Below, piece after piece: positions 41,726 to 50,274 of a stretch of 64,000 nucleotides of DNA (its first letter is position 1; the number at the start of each line of letters is the position of its first letter). Made by a program: the position numbers and the translations under genes. The DNA is from CALDOK01 sp964481655 (GTDB taxonomy: Bacteria; Myxococcota_A; UBA796; JAFGLY01): assembly GCA_964481655.1 (NCBI GenBank), contig CAYZVO010000005.1, positions 1 through 64,000 on the forward strand. Direction: 5' to 3'. The notes below the pieces were generated by a model that saw nothing but the letters and a program-made list of their open reading frames with translations, did not search any database and was not told the origin of the DNA.

Positions 41726-43468
41726 ATGAGCATGCTGCCCTCGGCCCCACAGCGGGAGCCCACCTCTGGCGCTCCGCCACGGGGTTGGGCTCGGTACGCC
41801 CGGTTCGCCGGGGAGGGGGTGCTGGTCCTGCTGGCCTCCATCGCCCTCGCCGTGGTCGCGTCCTGGCCCCTGGCGCGGGACGCCTGGCAGGTGTTCCCGT
41901 CCGAGCCGACCTGGCCCGACATCGGCATCGGGGTCTGGTTCGCGGCGCACATGGCGGAGGTGGCCAGCGGCGGTGGCGCGCTGTGGGCCGGCGAACAGCT
42001 GCACTGGCCCATCGGCCAGGACTGCCGGCTGCTGCTGTGGAACCTCGGCATCCAGGTCATCACCCTGCCGCTGTTCCTGGTCTTCGAGGCCATCCCGGCC
42101 TGGAACCTGTCCATGATCTGGCTGGGTGGGCTCAACGGCCTGGGGGGCTGGGTGCTGGGTCGGATCGCGGGGGGCGACAGGGCCAGCGGGGTCGTCGGGG
42201 CCGCGCTGCTGGTCTGCAGCCCCTTCGTGTGGGCGGAGCTCGCCCAGGGTCGCGGGGAGCAGGCCCTGTTCCTCTTCCTGGCCCTGACCGTGGCCGGGCT
42301 GCTGGCGCTGTGGCGGGAGCCGGATCGCCGCGTCGCTGTGCTGACGGGGCTCGCCTGGGGCCTGGCGGGCATCTGCTACTGGTTCTACGGCTACTTCCTG
42401 CTGTTGATCGTCGCCGCGCTCGCGCTGGCTGCGCTGGCCCGACGGCGCTGGCGGCGGCTGGCGTCCCTGGCCGTCTCGGGTGGGGTGGCGGCGGCCGTGG
42501 CGGCTCCGCTGGCCATCGGGGTGCTCATCGCCACCCAGCAGGCCGGCTCGCCGTTCCAGCAGGCGGCAGAGGACATCCACCTCGTCTCCCTCGCCCAGAG
42601 CTCCTGGACCGGCATCGAGCTGGGCTCGCTGCTGTGGCCCCTGTGGATGCCCGTGCAGCTTCGGGACTGCGTGCCCATGGTGCTCAGCCTGTGTCTGCTC
42701 GCGGCCGTGCCCCTGTGGCGCCGCAGCTCCTGGCTGCCTGTGCTCGGGCTGGTGAGCCTGGTCCTGGCCATGGGGCGGCTGCTGTACTGGACCGAAGGGG
42801 ACCTGGTCCTGTTCGCCGGACTCCGTCCGCTGATGCCCTTCATCGCCGTGCAAGACTGGCTTCCCGGCTTCTGGCGCTTCCTGTGGCCCTACCGCTACGT
42901 GGCCCTGGCGTCGGTGGCGGCGGCGGGCTGCGCCGGGGTGCTGGTGGCTCGCCTGGGCCGCTGGCGCTGGGCGGGCGCGGCGCTGCTGGTCCTGGCCCTG
43001 ACCGGGGAGCACCGGGCGGCCCTGCGCAGCTGCCCCGAGGCCTCCATCTGGACCGCGCCGGTGTCCTTCGAGGTCCCGACGCTGTTCCGCGAGATCGCCC
43101 AGGAGCCCGGCACCCAGCCGGTGCTGATGCTCCCCTTCCGTGGCGAGGGGGGCTCCCTGCTGTGGAACCCCTACCACCGCCAGCCCAGCTCCGAGGGCCT
43201 CGGCGACGGCGAGGAGTTCCTCCAGGACGCCGAGTGGGCGGCCTGGATCGGCGCCAGCCCCGTGATGATGGAGCTGCAGGCCATGGGCGACGCCCTGCAT
43301 CCCGAGCTGGTCGCGGACCCCTCGCTCTCGCCGGATCTCGCCCGGCTCGGGTTCCGCTGGGCGGTGCTCGATCTGCGGCGGAGGCACGGCGGGGTGCAGC
43401 GCTACGAGGAGTTCTTCCGGCGCTCGCCCGACTTCCAGGACGCGCACATCGTCGCCTGGCGTCTCTGA
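41726..43468 (+). CDS. Polytopic membrane protein, YfhO/GT-C-like
   Basis: A 580-residue protein with about 11 transmembrane segments. The first periplasmic loop holds PTWPDIGIGVWFAAHMAEVASGGGALWAGEQLHWPIGQD, and the tail carries VLMLPFRGEGGSLLWNPYHRQPSSEGLG, an H-x-x-P element seen in the neighbouring paralogues. It is followed after 16 bases by the next membrane protein gene, so the two are probably cotranscribed. ATG at 41726 lies seven bases after a TAGGCT hexamer and without a Shine-Dalgarno sequence, hinting at a leaderless message. Confidence 0.72.
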   Translation: MSMLPSAPQREPTSGAPPRGWARYARFAGEGVLVLLASIALAVVASWPLARDAWQVFPSEPTWPDIGIGVWFAAHMAEVASGGGALWAGEQLHWPIGQDCRLLLWNLGIQVITLPLFLVFEAIPAWNLSMIWLGGLNGLGGWVLGRIAGGDRASGVVGAALLVCSPFVWAELAQGRGEQALFLFLALTVAGLLALWREPDRRVAVLTGLAWGLAGICYWFYGYFLLLIVAALALAALARRRWRRLASLAVSGGVAAAVAAPLAIGVLIATQQAGSPFQQAAEDIHLVSLAQSSWTGIELGSLLWPLWMPVQLRDCVPMVLSLCLLAAVPLWRRSSWLPVLGLVSLVLAMGRLLYWTEGDLVLFAGLRPLMPFIAVQDWLPGFWRFLWPYRYVALASVAAAGCAGVLVARLGRWRWAGAALLVLALTGEHRAALRSCPEASIWTAPVSFEVPTLFREIAQEPGTQPVLMLPFRGEGGSLLWNPYHRQPSSEGLGDGEEFLQDAEWAAWIGASPVMMELQAMGDALHPELVADPSLSPDLARLGFRWAVLDLRRRHGGVQRYEEFFRRSPDFQDAHIVAWRL

Positions 43469-43484
43469 GAGCACCGGGCCGTCC

Positions 43485-45320
43485 GTGGGCCTGCCCGAGG
43501 CGTCGCGATACAGGCCATGGGTGAGCAGCTCGTCACCATCGGCGTCCCCGTCTCCTGGCCACCCGCGCGCGGTGTGGCTCTGGCGCGCTCTGGCCGTCGC
43601 GCTGTCCCTCGCCGGCGCGCTGTGGATGGTCCGCGGCGCGCTGCCGCAGCTGTCGCGCCGCTATGTCGGCCTCACCGACACCCACTGGGTCGAGGGGGTC
43701 ACCTGGTGGTACTGGAACATCAGCGCGTCGCTGTTCAGGGGCATCAACCCCCTGCACAACGACCTGCACGGCTACCCGGTCGGCATCGATCACATCCGCC
43801 TGATGGGCAACTTCGCCGACGCTGGGCTGTGCGCCCCCTACTTCTGGATCTTCGCTCCTCCGCTCAACTACAACCTCACGGCCATCACCTTCGCGGTCTT
43901 CAACTTCCTCGCGGCGTGGTGGATGTTCGAGCGCTGGAGTCGCTCTCGGGTCGTGGCGGCCTGTCTCTCGTTCGCCCTGGGGTTCCACCCCCTGTTCCTG
44001 TTCTTCCTCGAGGAAGGTCGCCCCACCCAGTTCATCTTCGGCTTCGTCTACCTGGGCATCGGCGGGCTGGCGCCGCTGCTGCGCGACCCCCATGCGGCCG
44101 GCACCCGCGCGCTCACCATCGGGGCCATCGGCGCCTACCTCTGCTTCTGGTTCAACGGGCTGTTCGTCCACGTGGTGGCGCTGCTGGCGTTGATCGCCCG
44201 CACCCCGGGCTTGGACCCCCAGGCGCGCCGGGTCATGTGGCGCAAGGCGTTGATCTCATTCGGGATCAGTGTGGGTGCGTGCATCCCGTTCGGGCTCCCG
44301 GTGCTGCTGGACGTCCTGGTGGGTGCCGGCATCCGGAACGTGCAGCTGTTCGAGGCCCCGCCGCCGCTGCACTTCTCCTGGTTCACCGCGCGCCCCTGGG
44401 AGCCCCTGCTCGCCGAGCCTCGCTTCCACATGTTCCTGCCCTGGGCCTCGCTGGCGCTGCTGGTGGTGTTCCTGGGCGCCCTGCTGGTCCGGCGGCTGCG
44501 CCAGGGCTGGGGGGACCGGGCTGTCTGGGGCCTGCTGGCCTCGATCCTGGTCTTCTACCTCCTGATCCTGGGCCCCTACCTGCACCTGGGCGACGAGCCC
44601 TACACCACCGTCAGCGGCTCCCTCATCATGCTGCCCTGGGCGTGGCTGTACAGCTACCTGCCGTTCTTCTCCCGGCTCACCTACCCCTACCTGGTGTTCC
44701 CGTTCCTGATCATCACGGTCTTCATCGCGGTGGGCCTGCTGCTGGGGCGGCTCCGGGAGGCCTCCAACGCGCCCCTGCGCTGGGTCGCGGTGGCCCTGGC
44801 CCTGGCGCTGCCGGTCGAGATCCTCGCCCGTGGCGGCGGCTCGGTGCCCTGCGGTGACTTCACCGTGCCGAGCTTCTACGCGGAGATCCGCCACGACGAT
44901 CGGGTGGGGGCGATGGTGGAGTACCCCTTCGGCTCCATGGACTTCCGGCAGGTCTACCAGTTCTGGCACCGCCGGCCGCTGGTGAACGTGCGCGGCCACG
45001 AGAACATGAACTTCGAGTCTGAGCCCGGCATGCTGGAGCTGGTGGAGTCCACCCCCTTCCTCTCCGGGCTCCGGCGCTGGCAGCTCGAGGGCGGGGCGTT
45101 TCCGGACCTGAGCCGCGCCGACAAGCAGCAGATGGTCGAGCTCGGTGTGACCCACCTGGTCGTGAGCGAGCAGGCCTACCGCAAGTCCTCCAAGTTCCCC
45201 CGGGCGCTCTCCTTCGATGAGCTCCTGGCGCAGCTCGGCCGCGGGCTGGGCACCCCGGTCCACGCGGACCCGGACGCGGGCGCCTACCTGTTCGCCATCA
45301 GCGGATCGTCGGGACCCTGA
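43485..45320 (+). CDS. Polytopic membrane protein, YfhO/GT-C-like
   Basis: A 611-residue protein with about 11-12 transmembrane segments. The first loop has YVGLTDTHWVEGVTWWYWNI and HNDLHGYPVGIDHIRLMGNFAD; the soluble tail has VEYPFGSMDFRQVYQFWHRRPLVNVRG, the same Y/L-P...H-x-x-P pattern as its neighbours, and ends TPVHADPDAGAYLF. It starts with GTG 16 bases after the preceding paralogue. The stop lies within the 3' end of the opposing interrupted gene. Confidence 0.72.
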   Translation: MGLPEASRYRPWVSSSSPSASPSPGHPRAVWLWRALAVALSLAGALWMVRGALPQLSRRYVGLTDTHWVEGVTWWYWNISASLFRGINPLHNDLHGYPVGIDHIRLMGNFADAGLCAPYFWIFAPPLNYNLTAITFAVFNFLAAWWMFERWSRSRVVAACLSFALGFHPLFLFFLEEGRPTQFIFGFVYLGIGGLAPLLRDPHAAGTRALTIGAIGAYLCFWFNGLFVHVVALLALIARTPGLDPQARRVMWRKALISFGISVGACIPFGLPVLLDVLVGAGIRNVQLFEAPPPLHFSWFTARPWEPLLAEPRFHMFLPWASLALLVVFLGALLVRRLRQGWGDRAVWGLLASILVFYLLILGPYLHLGDEPYTTVSGSLIMLPWAWLYSYLPFFSRLTYPYLVFPFLIITVFIAVGLLLGRLREASNAPLRWVAVALALALPVEILARGGGSVPCGDFTVPSFYAEIRHDDRVGAMVEYPFGSMDFRQVYQFWHRRPLVNVRGHENMNFESEPGMLELVESTPFLSGLRRWQLEGGAFPDLSRADKQQMVELGVTHLVVSEQAYRKSSKFPRALSFDELLAQLGRGLGTPVHADPDAGAYLFAISGSSGP

Positions 45321-45591
45321 CGTAGATCTCGGCCTCGTCTCCCGCCCAGCAGGGGGCGCCGAGGGTGGCCTGGAGGCTCGCCTGCAGCCGGGCGCGTGGC
45401 GCGTCGGGCCACTGACCCGGGAGCAGCACCACGGTGTCCAGCGATGAGTGCTCCATGATCTTCCGGATCTGCGTCGGGTCGCCCTGCTGGAGCAGCTGGG
45501 CCAGGATCTGTTCTGTGGCCGCGATCTCCGCCGTCGGCGCGCTCCAGCGGCGGAAGGAGCCCGGGCGTCCGTGCCATGGCTGCAGCAGGGC
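45298..45591 (-). pseudogene. Detached C-terminal part of polytopic membrane protein after in-frame TAG
   Basis: Reading on in the frame of the gene that ends at 45592 gives 97 codons (45591 down to the TGA at 45298-45300). They begin ALLQPWHGRPGS and contain SSLDTVVLLPGQWPDAP. They align to the C-terminus of the intact protein at 38443 (HGRPVV, VDTVVVIPDFWPQD). The single TAG at 45592-45594 replaces a position that is Ser in the paralogue. The 3' end overlaps the convergent gene by 23 bases. Confidence 0.85.
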
Positions 45592-47040
45592 CTAGAACTC
45601 CGCCCCGGCCGGGAACACGCTCACGCCCTCCCGGCCGCAGCGGGCCAGCGCCTGGTCGAGCTCGAGGGAGGTGCGCATGTCGGTGGCCCCGGTGGGCAGG
45701 GGGGCCGGGCCGAGCAGCTGGAGCTCGAGCCCCCACGCGGCGGCGCCCACCAGCGTGGCCAGCAGCACCGCCCGCCCGAGCCCCGAGAGGGACAGGGCGG
45801 CCGCCAGGCCGGCGGCGATCGCGGCCAGCATGCCGAACAGCCCGAAGTTCTCGAAGGCCGCGCCCATGGGCAGGATCCGGAACAGGGTCGCCGGCCGCAG
45901 GACCAGCAGCTCGTCGGTTGCAGGGATGGGGAGGGGGGCGGCGTGGACCGGGCCGTCGCCGAGGGCCAGCAGCTGACAGGCCAGCGCGACCGCCAACAGC
46001 GCCAGGATCGCGCCCGTGCGCTGGCGCCTGGCGACCCCCACCAGGCCGATGGCCAGGGGGACGACGGCCAGCCACCACCAGGCGCCGACGTTGGTCCGTG
46101 GGGTCAGGGGGGTGCGCCCCCAGTCCCGATCGGCCAGCAGCTCCATCACGGCGGGGTCCAGCGCATGCCAGCTGCCGCTGCGGCGGTCTCCCTGGATCGC
46201 GCGCGCCATCTGTCGGCTGAGGTGGTCCTCGGTCCCGCGGTAGGCTTCGGCGTCGAGCCGTTCGATGAGCGGGGCCCCGGGCGGGCGTCCACCGCCGAGG
46301 CGGTTGTCCCCCAGGTGGTCCACCCACAGAAAGCCCCCGGCCAACGCGGCGGCCAGGATCGCGCCGGGCAGCAGCCCCAGCGACAGCAGGCGCAGGGGAG
46401 GCCTGGGAGCCCGCAGCACCCGGAGCAGCAGCAACGGTGGGAGCACGAACAGGGCGAGGTAGGTCAGGTTGGGGCTGAACGCGGGCAGCACGCCCCAGCA
46501 CAGCCCGGTCTGCAGCGCGTGGCGCAGGCTCGGCGCCTGCCACCATCGGACCAGCAGCGCGGTCCCCAGCACCGCGATCCCGGCGGTGAGCGAGTCCGAT
46601 CGGCCGCTCGCCAGGAAGCCCTGGGTCGCGGGGTGGAGCATGGCCACCATCGCGGCGAACATCGCGGGCCACGGCCGCGCCCCCAGCGCCCGGGCCAGCA
46701 TGTCCACGCTGATCCCCAGCAGGAGCAGCAGGCCGATCAGCACCAGGTTGTAGGCGGCGACGTCCCCGATGACGCCCCCCAGCGCGGCCCCGACCGCCCG
46801 AGGAGCCAGATCGGTGGGGAAGAGCCACCAGCCCTCGCCCTTCACGACCTGGTGGTGGAACGGGTTGGTGCCCTCGAGGACGGCCCGGCGCAGGAGCCAC
46901 TGGACCCAGAGGTGGCCGTAGGCCTCGCTCCCTGGCGTGGCCAGCAGGCGAGTGGCGGGGCTGGTGAGGCTCGGGGTGGCGACCCACAGCCCCGCCAGCA
47001 GCAGCAGCCAGCGCGGGCTGCGCAGGGTGGCGGCGATCAT
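45592..47040 (-). CDS. Polytopic membrane protein (paralogue of 38443), truncated by TAG
   Basis: 482 residues to the TAG; 580 if it were read through. The N-terminal signal-anchor is followed by ATPGSEAYGHLWVQWLLRRAVLEGTNPFHH, GGVIGDVAAYNLV and LASGRSDSLTAGI, all matched in the 38443 protein. About 11 transmembrane segments are present and complete; only the soluble C-terminal domain is lost. ATG at 47040 was chosen from the hydrophobic onset; the frame is open to 47196. Without the C-terminal domain the protein may still insert into the membrane, but activity is doubtful unless the stop is a sequence error. Confidence 0.75.
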   Translation of the reverse strand: MIAATLRSPRWLLLLAGLWVATPSLTSPATRLLATPGSEAYGHLWVQWLLRRAVLEGTNPFHHQVVKGEGWWLFPTDLAPRAVGAALGGVIGDVAAYNLVLIGLLLLLGISVDMLARALGARPWPAMFAAMVAMLHPATQGFLASGRSDSLTAGIAVLGTALLVRWWQAPSLRHALQTGLCWGVLPAFSPNLTYLALFVLPPLLLLRVLRAPRPPLRLLSLGLLPGAILAAALAGGFLWVDHLGDNRLGGGRPPGAPLIERLDAEAYRGTEDHLSRQMARAIQGDRRSGSWHALDPAVMELLADRDWGRTPLTPRTNVGAWWWLAVVPLAIGLVGVARRQRTGAILALLAVALACQLLALGDGPVHAAPLPIPATDELLVLRPATLFRILPMGAAFENFGLFGMLAAIAAGLAAALSLSGLGRAVLLATLVGAAAWGLELQLLGPAPLPTGATDMRTSLELDQALARCGREGVSVFPAGAEF

Positions 47041-47167
47041 CGCCGAACGCGGCGTTCGTTCGCCATCTCCAATCAGGGCGGTCTCCTTTGGGGGCCTGTG
47101 TGTCCGACAGGTGCGTAACGCGCGTCCCGGCCTCCCATCGAGCGGCGCGCCGGGGGCAGTGGTCGGC

Positions 47168-47197
47168 TTGACCGGCCGCTGCGGCCATTTGTACACT
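47168..47197 (+). promoter_or_regulatory. Candidate sigma-70 promoter with palindrome in the spacer
   Basis: TTGACC (47168-47173) and TACACT (47192-47197) are 18 bases apart and lie 34 bases upstream of the lipoprotein ATG at 47231. The spacer contains GGCCGC-T-GCGGCC (47174-47186), a perfect inverted repeat that would place a repressor between the -35 and -10 elements. Confidence 0.5.
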
Positions 47198-47230
47198 CTG
47201 TGGGCTCAGACCCTACGACAGAGGCCCACC

Positions 47231-47887
47231 ATGCTCCTGCGCACCACCGCCCTCATCCTGCTGTCCTCGTTCGCCGTGTCCGTCGCCTGTGTCAAGCCGG
47301 CCACCGAGCCCGCGCCCGGAGACGTGCCGCCTCCCGACGCCCACGTGGACCAGCAGCCGGCCGAGCCCAGCGCGGACGAGCGGGCCGCGGGCGCCGCGGA
47401 CAGCCCCCCCGTGGACGAGACCACCAAGCCGCGCTTCGCGAACCTCATCCAGGAGGGCGCGGAGACCGTGACCATCACCGTCACCCTCACCGGCGCGAGC
47501 GAGGGCGAGCTGGAGTTCCACACCTTCGAGGAGGTCGATGGCGTCGAGCAGCCGCGCATGATCGCCATCGAGCCCTTCAGCGGAGGCCTGGCCACGATCC
47601 TGGCCCCCGCGGAGTACGAGCCCACCCTCAAGGTGGGCGCCACGGCGGCCATCGTGGGCGACGACACCGTCCTGCTGCGCGGCGACGCCAAGGGGGAGTA
47701 CACCCTGTCGGGCAGCGATCTGTCCATCGCCATCACCTTGGACGAAGAGGTCGGGGTGATGCCCGGCGCCATCCCGTCGGAGGCCGGCGAGGGCGAGGCT
47801 CCGGCGCCCGAGGCTCCGACCCCAGACGCTCCTGCGCCCGACGCTCCGGCGCCCGAGGCGGCCCCGCCCGAAGCTCCCGTCGAGTAG
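47231..47887 (+). CDS. Lipoprotein, paralogue of the one at 34595
   Basis: A 218-residue lipoprotein (signal ending VAC, Cys20) with a charged linker, a beta-rich core (NLIQEGAETVTITVTLTGASEGELEF, AIEPFSGGLATILAPAEYEP) and a Pro/Ala/Glu tail of APDAPAPEAP repeats. The core parallels the protein at 34595. No function is known for the family. It has the best-looking promoter in the window, with a palindrome in the spacer. The kinase gene converges on it with adjacent stop codons. Confidence 0.78.
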   Translation: MLLRTTALILLSSFAVSVACVKPATEPAPGDVPPPDAHVDQQPAEPSADERAAGAADSPPVDETTKPRFANLIQEGAETVTITVTLTGASEGELEFHTFEEVDGVEQPRMIAIEPFSGGLATILAPAEYEPTLKVGATAAIVGDDTVLLRGDAKGEYTLSGSDLSIAITLDEEVGVMPGAIPSEAGEGEAPAPEAPTPDAPAPDAPAPEAAPPEAPVE

Positions 47888-48772
47888 TCAGTCCTCGAAG
47901 ACGATGGTCGGCCCCGTGACCTGGCTCTCGGTCGCGGACAGCACCGGCTCGTACAGGGGAGAGGTGCGGGCCGGGATGGGGTCCAGGCGCTCCATGGCGT
48001 GCTCGATGACCGCGCCCAGCCGCGCCATGTCCTGGTAGCGCTGCTCCGGCAGGGGGAAGGTGGCCTTGGTGATGAGGTAGGCCACGGGCTCGGGCAGCCG
48101 ATCGTAGTGTTGGGCGAGGGCCTGCTCCATGTCGTTGGGCACGGTGCCGGTGAGCAGGGCGTAGAGGGTGGCCCCCAGCCCGAAGATGTCGGCCCTGTGG
48201 TCCACGTCGCGGGCGCTGACCTGCTGCTCGGGGGCCATGAAGCCGATGGTGCCCATCTTCACGCCCTGGCGGGTGAGGTTCGAGGGCGTGTCCAGGCGGG
48301 CGATGCCGAAGTCCACCACCCGCGGGCTGCCGTCGGGGGCGATCAGCACGTTGGCGGGCTTGACGTCCCGGTGGACCATGCCCGCCGCGTGGGTGGCGGC
48401 CAGGGCCGAGCAGACCCCCAGCAGCACCTCGCAGGCCAGCATGGGGGGCATCGGGCCGTTGCGCACCACCCAGTCCTTCAGCGAGCCGCCGTCGACGTAG
48501 TCCATCACCAGGTAGGCCACGCCGCCCTCTTCCTCGAAGGCGTGCACCTGGACGATGTTGGGATGGTCGAGGCGCCCGAGGATGGCGGCCTCGCGCCGGA
48601 AGCGCTCCCGCACCACCGTGGAGCGGGCCAGGCCCGGGGAGAGCAGCTTGATGGCTCGCACGCGGTCGTCGACCGCGTCGAAGGCCCGGAACACCGCGCC
48701 CATACCACCGGCGCCCACCTCGGCATCGAGGGTGTAGCGGCCGTCGGCCAGGGTGCGGGGTCGGATGCTCAT
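47888..48772 (-). CDS. Serine/threonine protein kinase, soluble
   Basis: A 294-residue Hanks-type kinase with all catalytic elements: Gly loop GAGGMGAVF, Lys in AIKLLSPG, catalytic loop HRDVKPANVL, DFGIAR, and MAPEQQ. About 20 residues follow the kinase domain, without a transmembrane segment or sensor domain, so it is a free cytosolic kinase. ATG at 48772 was chosen because it gives the compact family N-terminus with a GAGG upstream; the frame opens as far as 48856. The substrate is unknown. Kinases of this sort are abundant in myxobacteria. Confidence 0.9.
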   Translation of the reverse strand: MSIRPRTLADGRYTLDAEVGAGGMGAVFRAFDAVDDRVRAIKLLSPGLARSTVVRERFRREAAILGRLDHPNIVQVHAFEEEGGVAYLVMDYVDGGSLKDWVVRNGPMPPMLACEVLLGVCSALAATHAAGMVHRDVKPANVLIAPDGSPRVVDFGIARLDTPSNLTRQGVKMGTIGFMAPEQQVSARDVDHRADIFGLGATLYALLTGTVPNDMEQALAQHYDRLPEPVAYLITKATFPLPEQRYQDMARLGAVIEHAMERLDPIPARTSPLYEPVLSATESQVTGPTIVFED

Positions 48773-48909
48773 GGGGGCCTCGTTGTGAACATACATCCCT
48801 GGGGTCGGGTGCTCCACCCGGCGGGGTGAGCTTGCCCCGGCAGGCCCGATCGACATCCGCGGCCGTGAACACCATACTGCTGGAACCCGAGCTGCCCGCG
48901 GGAGGCTCC

Positions 48910-50274
48910 ATGCGCACCTCGATCCTGCCTTTCTTGCTGCTGGTGGCCTGCTTCGAGGGCGACAAGCCCCTGCCGGGCGACAGCGAGCCCCCTCCCGACG
49001 ACACCGTGGGTCCGGACACCTGCCTCGAGCCCTGGTACCGGGACGCGGACGAGGACGGCTTCGGCGACGACGATGACAGCGTCGAGTCCTGCACGGCGGT
49101 CGACGGGTACAGCGCCGTCGGTGGAGACTGCGACGACGGCGACACTGCGGTCCACCCCGCGGCCACCGAGACCTGCAACGAGCTCGACGACGACTGTGAC
49201 GGCGAGGTCGACGAGGACCTCGCGAGCACCTGGTCCATCGACGAGGACGGCGACGGCTGGGGGGGCGACGAGGGGGTGCAGGCCTGCGAGGCGCCCAGCG
49301 GGTACGTCGCCGAGGGCGGCGACTGCGACGACGGCCACCCCCAGGTGAACCCCCGGGCCGCCCAGCTGTGCAACGAGCTGGACGACGACTGCGACGGCGA
49401 GCTCGACGAGGACGCCGGCTCCTTGTGGTACGGCGACGACGACTACGACGGCTTCGGCGACCCCCACGACGTCCAGCAGGCCTGCGAGCAGCCCGAGGGG
49501 ACCGCCGACAACCCGGACGACTGCGACGACACCAGCGCCGGGGTGAACCCCGACATGGTCGATCTGTGCAACGCCACGGATGACGACTGCGACGGCGACG
49601 TGGACGAGGACGTCAAGGCCGGCTGGGTGCTGGTCACCATCGACACCCGGGCTGGCGACATCGTGGAGATCGACCCCTCCACGGCTGCGGTGTCGGTCAT
49701 CACGGACATCAGCGACACCAGCATCACCATCAACAGCATGGACGTGCGCGAGGACGGCACCCCCATCGTGCACAACAGCGCCGACTACGAGCTGATGACC
49801 ATCGACGTGTGCTCCGGGGACACCGCCACCATCGGGTCCACCGGCACCAGCGACATGGGCGGCATCGGCTTCGGCTCGAGCGGGAGGCTGTACGGGCTGT
49901 CCACCAGCGACGACATGCTGGTGGAGCTGGACACCAGCACAGGGAGGGCCAGCACGGTGGGCCCCCTGGGCTTCGACATCGGCTCCAACGGCCTGGCCTA
50001 TGACTGCAGCACCGACACCCTCTGGGGTGCGGACAGTGGCAGCGGGCAGATCTTCGGTCTCGACCTGGCCACCGGCGCCGCCACCGGCTTCCTCGCCACC
50101 TCGGTGCCCTTCCGCTCGGTGGGCCTCGAGTTCGACCACAGCACCGGGATGCTGCTCGCGGCCACCGGCTACGAGCTGTACGAGGTGGACCCCAGCTCCG
50201 GCGCGGCCACGTGGATCGGCGACCTGGACACCGATCTCACCGATGATCTCGCGTTCTACCCACCCTGTCCCTGA
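48910..50274 (+). CDS. MopE-repeat lipoprotein with C-terminal propeller
   Basis: A 454-residue lipoprotein (signal ending LVAC, Cys14). Residues about 40-240 hold four MopE-type units with DADEDGFGDD, GDCDDGD, CNELDDDCDGEVDED and similar. The C-terminal 220 residues consist of beta-rich repeats (IDTRAGDIVEID, DVCSGDTATIGS, LDLATGAATG, VDPSSGAATWIG) of the YncE/NHL propeller kind. It is likely exposed on the cell surface. ATG at 48910 directly follows GGAGG at 48901. It converges with the thioredoxin gene, overlapping by 19 bases. Confidence 0.85.
   Translation: MRTSILPFLLLVACFEGDKPLPGDSEPPPDDTVGPDTCLEPWYRDADEDGFGDDDDSVESCTAVDGYSAVGGDCDDGDTAVHPAATETCNELDDDCDGEVDEDLASTWSIDEDGDGWGGDEGVQACEAPSGYVAEGGDCDDGHPQVNPRAAQLCNELDDDCDGELDEDAGSLWYGDDDYDGFGDPHDVQQACEQPEGTADNPDDCDDTSAGVNPDMVDLCNATDDDCDGDVDEDVKAGWVLVTIDTRAGDIVEIDPSTAAVSVITDISDTSITINSMDVREDGTPIVHNSADYELMTIDVCSGDTATIGSTGTSDMGGIGFGSSGRLYGLSTSDDMLVELDTSTGRASTVGPLGFDIGSNGLAYDCSTDTLWGADSGSGQIFGLDLATGAATGFLATSVPFRSVGLEFDHSTGMLLAATGYELYEVDPSSGAATWIGDLDTDLTDDLAFYPPCP

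Noticed and set aside
15777..45594. Genome-wide recoding of TAG as a sense codon
   Set aside because: TAG is the natural stop of many genes here (for example 4961, 5772, 7402, 9478, 13967, 14754 and 17076), so the two internal TAG codons are local events.
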